From: Patescibacteria group bacterium
GTDB taxonomy: Bacteria; Patescibacteriota; Patescibacteriia; Magasanikbacterales; UBA922
Reading direction: 5' to 3'
Length of the DNA stretch: 33,451 nt
NCBI GenBank assembly: GCA_018824545.1
Contig: JAHJGG010000059.1
Location: forward strand, 1 to 33,451
Each line of letters begins with the position of its first letter. Position 1 is the first letter of the stretch. Below are positions 6,999-15,287 of this stretch, piece by piece. A model generated the notes under the pieces. That model was not told the origin of the DNA. It saw only the letters and a program-made list of their open reading frames with translations, and did no database searches. Position numbers and translations under genes: made by a program.

Positions 6999-7973
6999 TT
7001 ACTTTAAAACTACTAAAAACCTCTCCAACTCATCTGGCAACCCAGCTTCAAAACAAACTTTTTCATTTGAAAAGTCTGCAAAGCATAACCTACTCGCATG
7101 CAAAAACAATCTACCGAGCTCAATATCTCTTTTCAAATTTAATTTTTTATTAAAATATAATGTATCCCCCACCAGAGGATGATTGTATGCCAACATATGC
7201 ACCCGAATCTGATGTGTCCTTCCTGTATGAATTTTTACTTTGAGCATTGTAAAACGTGCAAATCTTTTTTCAACCCAATATTCTGTCAAAGATTCTTTGC
7301 CAGGTTGAAGTTTCATAATAGTTCTGAGTGACAACTTGTCTGTCTTTGGTCGAGATGCCATCCTACCATCACGTCCGCGATCAATATCAAAATCAATCAT
7401 CTCATGATCTGATTCTACCACACCATGCACTAGTACACTGTATTCTTTTTCTACATCACGATTTTTGAATTGCTTTTTCAAAAACTCAAACATTTTTTGT
7501 GTTTTTGCAACAACCAAAAGCCCTGAAGCTTCACGATCCAAACGATGAACTATACCAGGTCTATTATCATATTCTCCCACGCCTTTTAGTTTTGGATAAT
7601 TTTCCAAAATCCATGAGGCCAAAGATTCTCCCTCTTCTGCTTCTGTGGGGTGAGTAAGCAGTCCAGTCGGCTTATTCACTATCAGATAATCATCTGTCTC
7701 AGCAATTATTTCAACTTCTAAATTCGTTTTTTCATAACTTCTTTCCTTTATAACCTCTGTCCTTTGTAGCTCCATAACTTCTATCACAGTTCCTTCTTTC
7801 ACTATTTCTCCAGTTTTTCTAGGTTTGTGATTACCCACAAAAACCGCCTCACCCTTGATAAGCTTTTGCACTTGAGACCTACTAATTTTCAATCTTCCTG
7901 ACAAAAAAACATCCAAACGTTCTCCATCTGATTTATTTGAAACCTTAAATTTTTTTGAACTTTCATCTTTCAT
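6999..7973 (-). CDS. RluD-family RNA pseudouridine synthase
   Basis: 324 residues. It isomerises uridine to pseudouridine in rRNA (RluA/RluC/RluD family). An N-terminal S4 RNA-binding domain spans about residues 10-60 (ERLDVFLSGRLKISRSQVQKLIKG). The catalytic domain has DDYLIVNKPTGLLTHPT, then GIVHRLDREASGLLVVAKT (HRLD 143-146, with Asp146 the expected nucleophile), and later KVKIHTGRTHQIRVHM. The exact member (RluC or RluD target site) cannot be decided here. The start has no visible Shine-Dalgarno. The gene converges with nothing; upstream lies the divergent tRNA-Ile. Confidence 0.92.
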   Translation of the reverse strand: MKDESSKKFKVSNKSDGERLDVFLSGRLKISRSQVQKLIKGEAVFVGNHKPRKTGEIVKEGTVIEVMELQRTEVIKERSYEKTNLEVEIIAETDDYLIVNKPTGLLTHPTEAEEGESLASWILENYPKLKGVGEYDNRPGIVHRLDREASGLLVVAKTQKMFEFLKKQFKNRDVEKEYSVLVHGVVESDHEMIDFDIDRGRDGRMASRPKTDKLSLRTIMKLQPGKESLTEYWVEKRFARFTMLKVKIHTGRTHQIRVHMLAYNHPLVGDTLYFNKKLNLKRDIELGRLFLHASRLCFADFSNEKVCFEAGLPDELERFLVVLK

Positions 7974-8028
7974 ACGAAAATTGTACCATACTTAGCCCAA
8001 TTTGTCCAGGTAAGAATAAATCATAGAC

Positions 8029-8057
8029 TTGATTTTTTATTATAAAGCTGTTATTAT
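8029..8057 (+). promoter_or_regulatory. Promoter of tRNA-Ile
   Basis: TTGATT (8029-8034), 17-bp spacer, TATTAT (8052-8057); predicted start about 12 nt before the tRNA 5' end. Confidence 0.6.
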
Positions 8058-8075
8058 TATCTCGGATCATCTGAC

Positions 8076-8148
8076 GGGCCAGTAGCTCAGGGGTTAGAGC
8101 ACAACGCTTATAACGTTGGGGTCGGTGGTTCAATTCCACCCTGGCCCA
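8076..8148 (+). tRNA. tRNA-Ile (anticodon UAU)
   Basis: Complete cloverleaf: acceptor GGGCCAG with CTGGCCC, D arm GCTC/GAGC, anticodon stem CAACG/CGTTG with loop CTTATAA, five-base variable region, T arm GGTGG-TTCAATT-CCACC, discriminator A. The loop puts U-A-U at positions 34-36, so it should read the Ile codon AUA directly. The body resembles ordinary tRNA-Ile(GAU). Most bacteria instead read AUA with a CAU tRNA modified to lysidine by TilS. CCA is not encoded. Confidence 0.93.
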
Positions 8149-8159
8149 CAATTCATAAT

Positions 8160-8188
8160 TAAACATCGAGAAAAAAATGTGGTATAAT
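8160..8188 (+). promoter_or_regulatory. Extended -10 promoter of the HD-domain gene
   Basis: Perfect TATAAT at 8183-8188 preceded by TGG (extended -10), with a weak -35-like TAAACA 17 bp upstream. The -10 ends only 9 bp before the preferred ATG (8198), so the message would be leaderless or nearly so. Confidence 0.65.
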
Positions 8189-8197
8189 ACCATAACT

Positions 8198-8911
8198 ATG
8201 ACAGACAAAATACAAAAACTTATCATAGATGCAAAACACATCATGCTAAAAAGCACTGATCCTACTCACGACTTTGAACACACAAGGCGAGTAGTAAAGT
8301 ACACTGAAGAAATTAGCAAACAATATTCTCTTACAGAAAAACAAAGACAAGCCCTCGTTCTCTCTGCTTGGTGGCACGATGTAGGTCGTACTATCAAAAA
8401 AAATCCTTCATATATATGGTTAACTTTTCTAGACGACATGATTTCTTCTTTCATGCTCTGGAGAACCACAATTTTTACAGGTTTCTTTGGCAGAGTACCA
8501 GGTCTAGCCACTAGAACAATTTTGTGCAAAAGTTTGGGTACTGGTGCTTTTTTTACTCGGATTTTAATGGGTCGAAAAGATCGAATTCTAGTCAGCATTA
8601 TAGAGGATGCTGACAAACTAGATTTGTTTGATCTGGCGCGCCATCAAGAACTCTACAAACTAATAGAAAATTCTCGTCTATACAAACTTGGATACCGCAC
8701 AATGGGCTGGTGGTTTTTTAGACTAAAAAGAATAAAACTAAAGACTGCTGCTGCTAGAGAAATTTTTAGATCAATCATGAATAATTTTTTACACTGGATA
8801 AAACAAGCCAGTGTCTTTGGCTGGCATGTAGCAAATTTTGGTTACGACTGGTCACAAAAAAATTTACTTCGGGTAGAAAAACTAGTATTTAAAATTCAAT
8901 GTGCTGTTTGA
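8198..8911 (+). CDS. HD-domain phosphohydrolase
   Basis: 237 residues from MTDKIQKL. HD-superfamily metal-dependent phosphohydrolase: H and D ligands are visible as DPTHDFEHTRRVV (residues 21-33), WWHDVGR (58-64, the HD pair) and EDADKLD (136-142, the distal Asp). The C-terminal half is helical and basic with several aromatic residues (GWWFFRLKRIKLK). The substrate is not evident; relatives act on nucleotides or phosphorylated metabolites. An upstream in-frame ATG at 8177 exists, but it overlaps the TATAAT at 8183, so the ATG at 8198 is more likely. No Shine-Dalgarno is present, consistent with a leaderless message. The stop is TGA. Confidence 0.85.
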   Translation: MTDKIQKLIIDAKHIMLKSTDPTHDFEHTRRVVKYTEEISKQYSLTEKQRQALVLSAWWHDVGRTIKKNPSYIWLTFLDDMISSFMLWRTTIFTGFFGRVPGLATRTILCKSLGTGAFFTRILMGRKDRILVSIIEDADKLDLFDLARHQELYKLIENSRLYKLGYRTMGWWFFRLKRIKLKTAAAREIFRSIMNNFLHWIKQASVFGWHVANFGYDWSQKNLLRVEKLVFKIQCAV

Positions 8912-9040
8912 TATAGTCCTAACGACTTATAGTTCATTAGACAGAACATAGACACCTCTAAGGTGAAGCGCCCAAAAATAAATACAAACTTCTAAATTAG
9001 AATTTGGAGTTTAAAATATTACTTCTAAAATTTGAAATCT

Positions 9041-9706
9041 ATGCAACTTTTCAAACGCTTTACTTCGCACACAATTAGATTACGAGAACAAACCAACAAA
9101 CGATTAGAAGCGTACATTCACCCAACCCTCAGTTTTTTCCTTCTTATTACATTATCAACTGCAATAGTAGTCCTAGGTCTACTTCTAAACAATACAGCAA
9201 TTGTGATTGGTGGAATGGTGGTAGCACCGCTAATCACACCAATTTTTGGTTTTTCATTAGGGTTAATTTTATTAAAAATAAAAAGAATTTTTTCCTCACT
9301 AATGGCAATCTTTTTGGGAGGAACACTTGCTGTACTAGTATCTGCAATCATTAGTAAACTTATAATTATTATGGAAGGTCAAAACTTTACACTTACAAAT
9401 GAAATCATTGCGCGGGCAGAACCAAATTTATTATTTTTCTTAGTTGCACTTTTTAGTGGTGTTGCTGGCGCTTATGCTTATACAAACAAAAATGTTGCTG
9501 AACATATTACTGGTATTGCAATATCTGTTGCTATCATTCCACCACTTGCTGTCATGGGTGTTGGTCTCACTATTTTCAACTGGAATTTATTCGAACAAAG
9601 TTTTTTTCTTTTCTTATTAAACTTAGCAGGTATAACTTTTGGAAGTGTTATTACATTTGTTTCCATGGGTTTTGGAAGAGACATAGAAGTGACAGCAAAA
9701 GAATAA
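9041..9706 (+). CDS. DUF389 family membrane protein
   Basis: 221 residues from MQLFKRFTSH. After a basic amphipathic N-terminus there are about six membrane segments. The family hallmarks are the first two: STAIVVLGLLLNNTAIVIGGMVVAPLITPIFGFSLGL, with an N-x-x-x-x-x-G-x-M-x-x-x-P signature. Later segments include LFFLVALFSGVAGAYAY, GIAISVAIIPPLAVMGVGL and LLNLAGITFGSVITFV. DUF389 proteins have no settled function. A TTG nine bases upstream could also start the frame; the ATG is preferred, though no Shine-Dalgarno supports either. It is followed by its own terminator. Confidence 0.85.
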   Translation: MQLFKRFTSHTIRLREQTNKRLEAYIHPTLSFFLLITLSTAIVVLGLLLNNTAIVIGGMVVAPLITPIFGFSLGLILLKIKRIFSSLMAIFLGGTLAVLVSAIISKLIIIMEGQNFTLTNEIIARAEPNLLFFLVALFSGVAGAYAYTNKNVAEHITGIAISVAIIPPLAVMGVGLTIFNWNLFEQSFFLFLLNLAGITFGSVITFVSMGFGRDIEVTAKE

Positions 9707-9955
9707 AATCAAATAACAAATATCATATAACAGATAACATTAATCAGATAATACGGTTCAAATAACAGATAACAAAAAACATGCGTAAGTATGTTTTTTT
9801 AATTTTCAAATATTCCAAACAATTTTATTATAGATAAAATTGCACTTATCAAATATCAATAAAAAATAATGTTCCTATTCGTTACTTGTTTTTTGTTCCT
9901 TGCTTTTTGTTATTTGTTACTTGTTTTTTATTTTTTAAAATTTGTTTTTTATTTT
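9707..9955. repeat. Inverted ATAACA/TGTTAT word arrays downstream of DUF389 gene
   Basis: Left words: ATAACAAATATCATATAACA, AACAGATAACA, repeated to 9780. Right words: GTTACTTG, TTGTTCCTTGC, TTGTTATTTGTTACTTG (9881-9935), roughly the complement of the left words. The DUF389 terminator lies between. The 487-bp gap 9707-10193 otherwise holds a single TTATACACA DnaA-like box (9966-9974) and AT-rich sequence. Confidence 0.7.
9774..9799 (+). terminator. Terminator of DUF389 gene
   Basis: AAAAAACAT pairs perfectly with ATGTTTTTT around an 8-base loop, followed by further T. Confidence 0.8.
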
Positions 9956-10193
9956 TTTAAATAAGTTATACACAGTTATGTAAAAAAAGTATGTTCAAAC
10001 AACAAAAAAAAGTTTATACTACTAACATAAAGTAAAGGTCGATATAAAAAATATTTTTTATAAAACATTTTGCGTAAATGCTTGTCATGTAAAATGTTAA
10101 AAAGATTTTATCACTGCGACCATTTGGTGTGTACCATGGTTACATCAAAGTAGAATAAAATCTATATCAAAAAAAGAAAGGTGGTGTACTACT

Positions 10194-10430
10194 ATGCCAA
10201 TTAGAAAAAAAGCTACTCGCAAGAAAGCTGCTCCTAAGAAGCGCAAAGTTGCTCCTAAGAAAGCTGCTCCTAAGCGAAAAAAGAAAGCTGCTCCTAAGAA
10301 AGCTGCTCCTAAGCGAAAAAAGAAAGCTGCTCCTAAGAAAGCTGCTCCTAAGCGAAAAAAGAAAGCTACTCCTAAGAAGCGCAAAGCTGCTCCTAAGAAA
10401 AAGAAAGCTACAAAACGTAAGAAGAAATAA
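10194..10430 (+). CDS. Lys/Ala/Pro-rich histone-like protein
   Basis: 78 residues composed almost wholly of Lys, Arg, Ala and Pro, resembling the tails of histone H1 and the bacterial Hc1/AlgP-type DNA-binding proteins. The core is three tandem copies of a 13-residue unit (PKKAAPKRKKKAA), encoded by near-perfect 39-bp DNA repeats at 10254-10370. There is no hydrophobic core, so the protein is probably disordered and binds nucleic acid by charge. It has one of the best ribosome-binding sites in the window (AAAGGTGG, about 9 bases before ATG) and a perfect terminator, suggesting strong expression. A nucleoid-compaction role is an inference from composition. The long ORF on the opposite strand is a shadow. 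Confidence 0.85.
   Translation: MPIRKKATRKKAAPKKRKVAPKKAAPKRKKKAAPKKAAPKRKKKAAPKKAAPKRKKKATPKKRKAAPKKKKATKRKKK
10254..10370 (+). repeat. Three 39-bp in-frame tandem repeats
   Basis: Each unit encodes PKKAAPKRKKKA(A/T). The copies are nearly identical at DNA level, so copy number can change readily by recombination or slippage. Confidence 0.9.
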
Positions 10431-10446
10431 AATTTTTCTATACTAC

Positions 10447-10475
10447 AAAAATCCTGCCAACTCGGCAGGATTTTT
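10447..10475 (+). terminator. Terminator of the histone-like gene
   Basis: AAAAATCCTGCC and GGCAGGATTTTT form a perfect 12-bp stem around AACTC with a T run. Confidence 0.95.
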
Positions 10476-10574
10476 AATTTATAAAAAAACTTCTCTGTAC
10501 AACATCCTACATCTTTCACAAACAGACTTTTTAAAATACAGTCAGCCAACATAAGAGTGGAAGATATTGGTTGA

Positions 10575-13500
10575 CTACTCTGGCGTAGAAGTCGGCACTT
10601 GAAGATCACTTAGATCTACCGGCCCATCTGGAGAAGAAAAGTTTTGGAAAGTGTTGTTTGATTCTGTAGTTATAATCTCTACGCCATTATTTATCTTGTC
10701 TGCTTTGATGGCAGTGTAGCCGGTGTTGAATAGGGAGTTGGTGATACCAACTGTGGTAGTAACCATCTCAGAATTATCAATCCAAATTACAGAATTATAT
10801 TCTGGATAATTAGCCCTTGTATAATTATTTATAAAACTCGAATTATTTACTGAAACATCTCCACTAGTAATAAATAAAACATGCGACATAAATTTGGTAG
10901 CAAAGAATCCATCAGTGCGTTTGAAACTTTGTCCACCAAATAAAAATTTAACATTATTAATATTTGCACTCCCACCATTCTTGATTTCAATTCTTGACCA
11001 ATCCCCTGCTATTGGATCGCCAATATTTGTGTTTGGCAAATCATACTCACAATAATTTTTGTCTCTAGATGATGTAAAGACTACTGGATTTTCTGTTGTA
11101 CCATTTATAAATAAACTTCCTCCGTCAATTTTTATAAGAGAAGTATTATATTGCCCAACGAAAATCACACCAGGTTCTACGTGTAAACTTTCCCCAGCAC
11201 TTATATTAAAATTTGAGCCAATGATATATGGATTGTGCTCAGGTGTAAGAGTGAAGACTCCGTCTACATAATAATCACCATAATAAAAATAAGGAGAATC
11301 TATAAGCCACAGATCATTGTTTGCTTTTCGTGGACTTCCAAATAACGCTCCACAATTATTTGTTTTACCATACGGATTAATCTGGCTTATTGTCTCCCAA
11401 TTGTCTGGATAACTACCTGGCAAAGCTGGATCAATCCTACCCATTGGCTGATAAAAATTATTGTTTGGCCCTGCTGTGATTGACCCTGCGGGCCATCCAG
11501 TCTCAAAATTCAATTCGTCTATAATTTTTTGATCACTATCTTTTAAGATTAAATGAGCTCCTTCATCTCGAAGGTCTATTTTTCTATCACTGTAAGCCAA
11601 ATCAACTTCAATTTCAATGAGTGCTAATTTTGTACCTTGTTGTTTAACCAAGAGATAATACCCGCCAGATTCTATAGTACCATCCAAAATTATCTCTTTA
11701 TCATCAATTGCCAATTTCCAACCGTTCAGATCAATATCATCTACTCCTGGGTTATAAAGTTCAATCCAGTTGTGTAGTTTGCAATCTTTACCAACGTTTT
11801 TTATTTCTGACGTACCCATCCAAGATACTTCGTTTATAACCACAGTCTTTATCCAATCAGCCAAAACAATATTTTCGTCTTCACTGCTCCAGCTTGATAC
11901 ATTATCAATACTGTCCCGCGCCCTTGCTCTAAAATTATATGTCTGCAACAATTCCACTTCTATTGTATATTCTGTACTTGTAGTATTGTCCAAAAGATTT
12001 TGCCATTCCCCTTCATCTATTTTGTACTCCATATCATAGTTCGCTATTCCAACACCATCGTCATTACTTGACCAAGAAATATTTATTGTTGGAGTCGCAG
12101 AGGTATTTAGTTCTGTACTCACAATTGGAACTGTTGGTGGAATTGAATCTAAGACAACTTTTACACTAGTGGTTGGAGTAATATCTCCATCACTATTCTT
12201 CCCATAAATTTCATAATTATTTTCGCCTTCAGACAAAACTAGATTTGCTTGCCAGCTTGTGCTGGATATAAAACTAACAAATTCTGTTGAACTATTTATA
12301 TATACAAAATCGGTTACTTCATTTTTTGTTCCAATTATTTCAAAAGTTGAAGTATTTGTTATTGAATTACTAGGTGGTGAAATAATATTTATTTCAGGGT
12401 CACCAATTTCTATAACCTCTTCTTCCTGAATCACCTCATCTACTGGTGGCGGATTTGAGCTACCACCACCTCCACCACCAAAAAACTTTTTAACTGTGTT
12501 TACTATATTTTCTACTGTATTTTCAACTTCATTAATTGTTTCCTTGGTTTGATCCAAAACATCTTCTATCAAATCTTCGACGGTTTGCTCAATTTTTTCT
12601 CCCAGAGTCTTTTCTTCTTCCTGAACATCTATTTCCTCTACCACTATTTCTTCAATTTCTTCCAACACACTAATATTTAAAAAATAAAAACGGCTACCAA
12701 TTTGATAAAAGTTGTAGCCGTCTTGCCTTACCACCTGTAACCGAAATGTATAGTTGCCAGGTTCTTGTGGAATATTAATTTTTGTTGTGAATGTGCCTTC
12801 ACCTCCTGGTGACACACTTGCCTGATCCAACAGACTTGGACGCAGTGCTGTGAACCATGTTGGGTGTTTGTAAGGCTCATTTGGAGCGTGTCCACCCACC
12901 ACATTTATTGAAACTTTTTTCTGCTCCCAACTGGTATTCCCAATATTTTTTGCGCGGACTGTTATCTGTGCTTCTGTCTGGCCTTTATTTACTTTCAAAG
13001 CTTCTGGAGAATTTAATAGTTGCAAATTATATACCGGTTCTTCTACCTCTACAAGATCTTCTTCAGTGGTAATCTTTTGACTTTCCACTGACTGTGCAGG
13101 ATCATTATCAAAAAGTAAATCTCCAAAAAAATCTTTTATGCGGGTGAAGATGGAGGATTGGTTATCTGGAGTTTCTTGTGATTGTATTTGTTCATTTTCA
13201 AAATCTATTGATTCATATTCTATATTATCTTTTTTAATTATTACATAGGAATTATTCTGTGTGGCCCACGAATCTAAAAATGTGCGCAATGGAAAATGCT
13301 TCCAACCACCATTTGTTTTACCAGGATCATGGACAATAATTTCAGAATTGATAATCTGCAGAGCTACCATAAAATGCCCCTTCTTACCGACATCCATATT
13401 TATATTTACTGCAACTATTACAGGTTGCCCTGATGATAACATTTCATCAAGCCATTTCAAACCACCAACACCAGAATATGATTCCTTGAAATTTTTATAT

Positions 13501-13832
13501 TCCTTAGCCCATGTTACTAATTTATCAACATTTGTAACTGATCCACTATATCCATTAATTGGATCACCGTATTTTTTAAACAACCAATCATCAACATCCT
13601 TTATGTCAGTCTCTGAAGGAATATTGCTCTCGATAAATGATGAAAGCATTACTAATGATGTCTGACCACAATTCAATGTAAATTCCCACAAGCCTGGTGG
13701 AACTTGAGACTTAAATGGCGTATCTATTATACTCCTAGCGACTGCGATTTTAGGTTGAAACAAACAAAATAAAACTAAAAATAAAATACACCCAATTAAA
13801 AATTTTATTTTATTTTGTTCGACCCCCTTCAT
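10575..13832 (-). CDS. Large secreted protein: C39-like peptidase, NBR1-like, Ig/FN3, lamin-tail and beta-helix regions
   Basis: 1085 residues. A signal peptide or anchor (11-32, FLIGCILFLVLFCLF) leads into a C39-like papain-fold domain with Cys55 (NCGQTSLVML), His153 (GHFMVAL) and Asp169 (VHDPG). Next is an NBR1/CARDB-like beta-sandwich (about 275-395, AKNIGNTSWEQKKV, PGGEGTFTTKI), an acidic helical linker (396-455), a hinge of seven glycines (GGGGGGSSNPPP region), Ig-like and FN3-like modules (about 480-660), a lamin-tail domain (about 663-790, VVINEVSWMGTSE and HNWIELYNPG and LNGWKLAID) and a C-terminal region of short beta strands with many Asn, typical of a right-handed beta helix. It ends Thr/Ser/Pro-rich. 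It is exported and probably surface-exposed; proteolytic or amidase activity is possible but its target is unknown. The gene starts 8 bp after the upstream membrane protein ends, so the two form a unit. Confidence 0.8.
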   Translation of the reverse strand: MKGVEQNKIKFLIGCILFLVLFCLFQPKIAVARSIIDTPFKSQVPPGLWEFTLNCGQTSLVMLSSFIESNIPSETDIKDVDDWLFKKYGDPINGYSGSVTNVDKLVTWAKEYKNFKESYSGVGGLKWLDEMLSSGQPVIVAVNINMDVGKKGHFMVALQIINSEIIVHDPGKTNGGWKHFPLRTFLDSWATQNNSYVIIKKDNIEYESIDFENEQIQSQETPDNQSSIFTRIKDFFGDLLFDNDPAQSVESQKITTEEDLVEVEEPVYNLQLLNSPEALKVNKGQTEAQITVRAKNIGNTSWEQKKVSINVVGGHAPNEPYKHPTWFTALRPSLLDQASVSPGGEGTFTTKINIPQEPGNYTFRLQVVRQDGYNFYQIGSRFYFLNISVLEEIEEIVVEEIDVQEEEKTLGEKIEQTVEDLIEDVLDQTKETINEVENTVENIVNTVKKFFGGGGGGSSNPPPVDEVIQEEEVIEIGDPEINIISPPSNSITNTSTFEIIGTKNEVTDFVYINSSTEFVSFISSTSWQANLVLSEGENNYEIYGKNSDGDITPTTSVKVVLDSIPPTVPIVSTELNTSATPTINISWSSNDDGVGIANYDMEYKIDEGEWQNLLDNTTSTEYTIEVELLQTYNFRARARDSIDNVSSWSSEDENIVLADWIKTVVINEVSWMGTSEIKNVGKDCKLHNWIELYNPGVDDIDLNGWKLAIDDKEIILDGTIESGGYYLLVKQQGTKLALIEIEVDLAYSDRKIDLRDEGAHLILKDSDQKIIDELNFETGWPAGSITAGPNNNFYQPMGRIDPALPGSYPDNWETISQINPYGKTNNCGALFGSPRKANNDLWLIDSPYFYYGDYYVDGVFTLTPEHNPYIIGSNFNISAGESLHVEPGVIFVGQYNTSLIKIDGGSLFINGTTENPVVFTSSRDKNYCEYDLPNTNIGDPIAGDWSRIEIKNGGSANINNVKFLFGGQSFKRTDGFFATKFMSHVLFITSGDVSVNNSSFINNYTRANYPEYNSVIWIDNSEMVTTTVGITNSLFNTGYTAIKADKINNGVEIITTESNNTFQNFSSPDGPVDLSDLQVPTSTPE

Positions 13833-13840
13833 ATATAAAA

Positions 13841-14431
13841 TTAGTTAATTCTAGTGAAAGATGATAATAAATCTTCTATATATTTATTCATTAAGGAATC
13901 ACCACTACAAATAATTGAGAAACTTGTATAATATTTATTTAATTCAAGAGGTTTTAAATAATATGTAATATCACCAGTTCCCATAAAAGAACCAAAAAAG
14001 GCTAGAGATTGTAACGAGTTATTTATGTCAATAATTTCATATTTTTCGCAGTCAGGGTCAGAATCGCAATAATTCTCTGCATAATTTGACAGATCAAGTA
14101 TATTTGTATTTTGTATAATTGTCTGACATCCAATTCCAGAAAAACCGGAGGAACCTATCTTTTCGTCAGACACATTACTTATTTTAATATAATTGTCATA
14201 TTCAGTTACATTCCAATCATTAGGTACTCTTATTGAGTACTTTGCTTCCGCATTATTAATAACCTTTTCGGAATTAGCTAATTCTTCAACCATTATATTA
14301 GATTCATTCTCTTCATCCCCCCACAACCCACCCCCCTCATCACCCATCTGAAAATAAAAAAAACTGCCTACAGCAACCACAACAATAATAAAAATTAACC
14401 AATAGATCCCACTTTTTTGTTTATCGTTCAT
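13841..14431 (-). CDS. Membrane-anchored extracytoplasmic protein, unknown function
   Basis: 196 residues. An N-terminal membrane segment (about 9-28, IYWLIFIIVVVAVGSFFYF) follows a short basic cytoplasmic start (MNDKQKSG). The rest is acidic, extracytoplasmic and rich in Asn, Ser and Tyr, with four cysteines (GIGCQTI, NYCDSDPDCEKYE, SIICSGD) that could form two disulfides. The pattern YSIRVPNDWNVTEYDN resembles the opening of PsbP-like or similar small beta-sandwich modules, but I cannot place it firmly. It lies 8 bp upstream of the large C39/lamin-tail gene and is probably cotranscribed with it. Confidence 0.7.
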   Translation of the reverse strand: MNDKQKSGIYWLIFIIVVVAVGSFFYFQMGDEGGGLWGDEENESNIMVEELANSEKVINNAEAKYSIRVPNDWNVTEYDNYIKISNVSDEKIGSSGFSGIGCQTIIQNTNILDLSNYAENYCDSDPDCEKYEIIDINNSLQSLAFFGSFMGTGDITYYLKPLELNKYYTSFSIICSGDSLMNKYIEDLLSSFTRIN

Positions 14432-14548
14432 AATTTTTTATTAAAAATTTATAATTGAACATATTATAACAAACGTAATATATATAATAAATTATTTGTC
14501 AATAGTTCCCTTCCCTTTTAGGGTAGGAGGTTGTTTATTTTTTATAAT

Positions 14549-14579
14549 AAAAACCTGCTCGAGAATAAACTCGGGCAGG
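14549..14579 (-). terminator. Terminator of tsaC
   Basis: On the minus strand CCTGCCCGAG and CTCGAGCAGG pair (one mismatch) around TTTATT and are followed by TTTTTATT. Confidence 0.85.
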
Positions 14580-14615
14580 CAATCTCTGGCTGTCATAATT
14601 CATAATTCTCGCAAA

Positions 14616-15221
14616 TCATTCCACTATCAACTCTCCCTGTCTCAAAACCTCAACCCTACCCCCCACAACCTTTACAACCGTAGAAAGATTTTTTGAAATT
14701 AGTTCACCTGCATCAATCACTATATCAGGTTGTACCTCTTGGTTTTTGAACATCTCGAGTACTTCTTCAATACTATAAGGGCTAGCATAAGAAGACAGGT
14801 TAGCCGAAGTAGAGACAAGAGGCCTACCCAATTTTTCTGCCAAAGCCGAAGCAATTGGATGGTCCACGACTCGAAAAGCAGCAGTACCATCAGAGCTCAT
14901 TACACCACGAGCAAGATTAACACCAATTTTTGTATGCGCTACTAGAGTCATTGGTCCGGGCCAATATTTTTGTGCCAACTCTTCAGTTTTATCATTCCAT
15001 TCAATATATTCACGAGCCATACATTCGTCCGGCACTACTACCAAAACTGGTTTATCTTTTTGTCGGCGCTTTATCTCAAAAATCCGATCAACTGCATTCT
15101 GATTTGTTGCATCACAACCCAAGCCATATGCTGTCTCGGTTGGGTAGACGATTGTTTTGCCATCCTTAAGAGCCAATACTAACGCATCAAGGTCAATATC
15201 CAAAGAAGAAATAACTTTCAT
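14616..15221 (-). CDS. tsaC: L-threonylcarbamoyladenylate synthase (TsaC/YrdC family)
   Basis: 201 residues. It makes threonylcarbamoyl-AMP from Thr, bicarbonate and ATP for the universal t6A37 modification of ANN-reading tRNAs. Family motifs: GKTIVYPTETAYGLGCDA, then IFEIKRRQKDKPVLVVV (the basic K-x-R pocket), KYWPGPMTLVAHTK, GTAAFRVVDHPIASAL and PLVSTSANLS. The length suits the single-domain TsaC/YrdC form rather than two-domain Sua5. The t6A-modified targets include tRNA-Ile, one of which is encoded at 8076. The 64-bp spacer to prfB is a word hairpin, and the two genes may be one transcript. Confidence 0.92.
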   Translation of the reverse strand: MKVISSLDIDLDALVLALKDGKTIVYPTETAYGLGCDATNQNAVDRIFEIKRRQKDKPVLVVVPDECMAREYIEWNDKTEELAQKYWPGPMTLVAHTKIGVNLARGVMSSDGTAAFRVVDHPIASALAEKLGRPLVSTSANLSSYASPYSIEEVLEMFKNQEVQPDIVIDAGELISKNLSTVVKVVGGRVEVLRQGELIVE

Positions 15222-15233
15222 AGCAAGCAGAAT

Positions 15234-15287
15234 GATTAGAAGATTAGAAGATTAGAAGATTATTAAATCTTTCAATCTTTCAATCTT
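15234..15287. repeat. GATTAGAA / AATCTTTC word hairpin in prfB-tsaC spacer
   Basis: Three perfect GATTAGAA units (15234-15257) plus a partial one face AATCTTTC units (15266-15281) plus AATCTT on the other side of a short loop. The two arrays are near reverse complements. The right array starts on the prfB stop codon (15286-15288), so the hairpin is essentially the whole spacer. Confidence 0.92.

Noticed and set aside
7963-8256. Minus-strand ORF reading LWARVELNHRPQRYKRCALTPELLAR
   Set aside because: This is the antisense translation of the tRNA-Ile gene at 8076-8148, a familiar spurious ORF.
10145-10609. 154-codon minus-strand ORF with repeated FFFRLGAAFLGAA
   Set aside because: Antisense of the histone-like gene; its repetition comes from the 39-bp repeats and it has no start signals.
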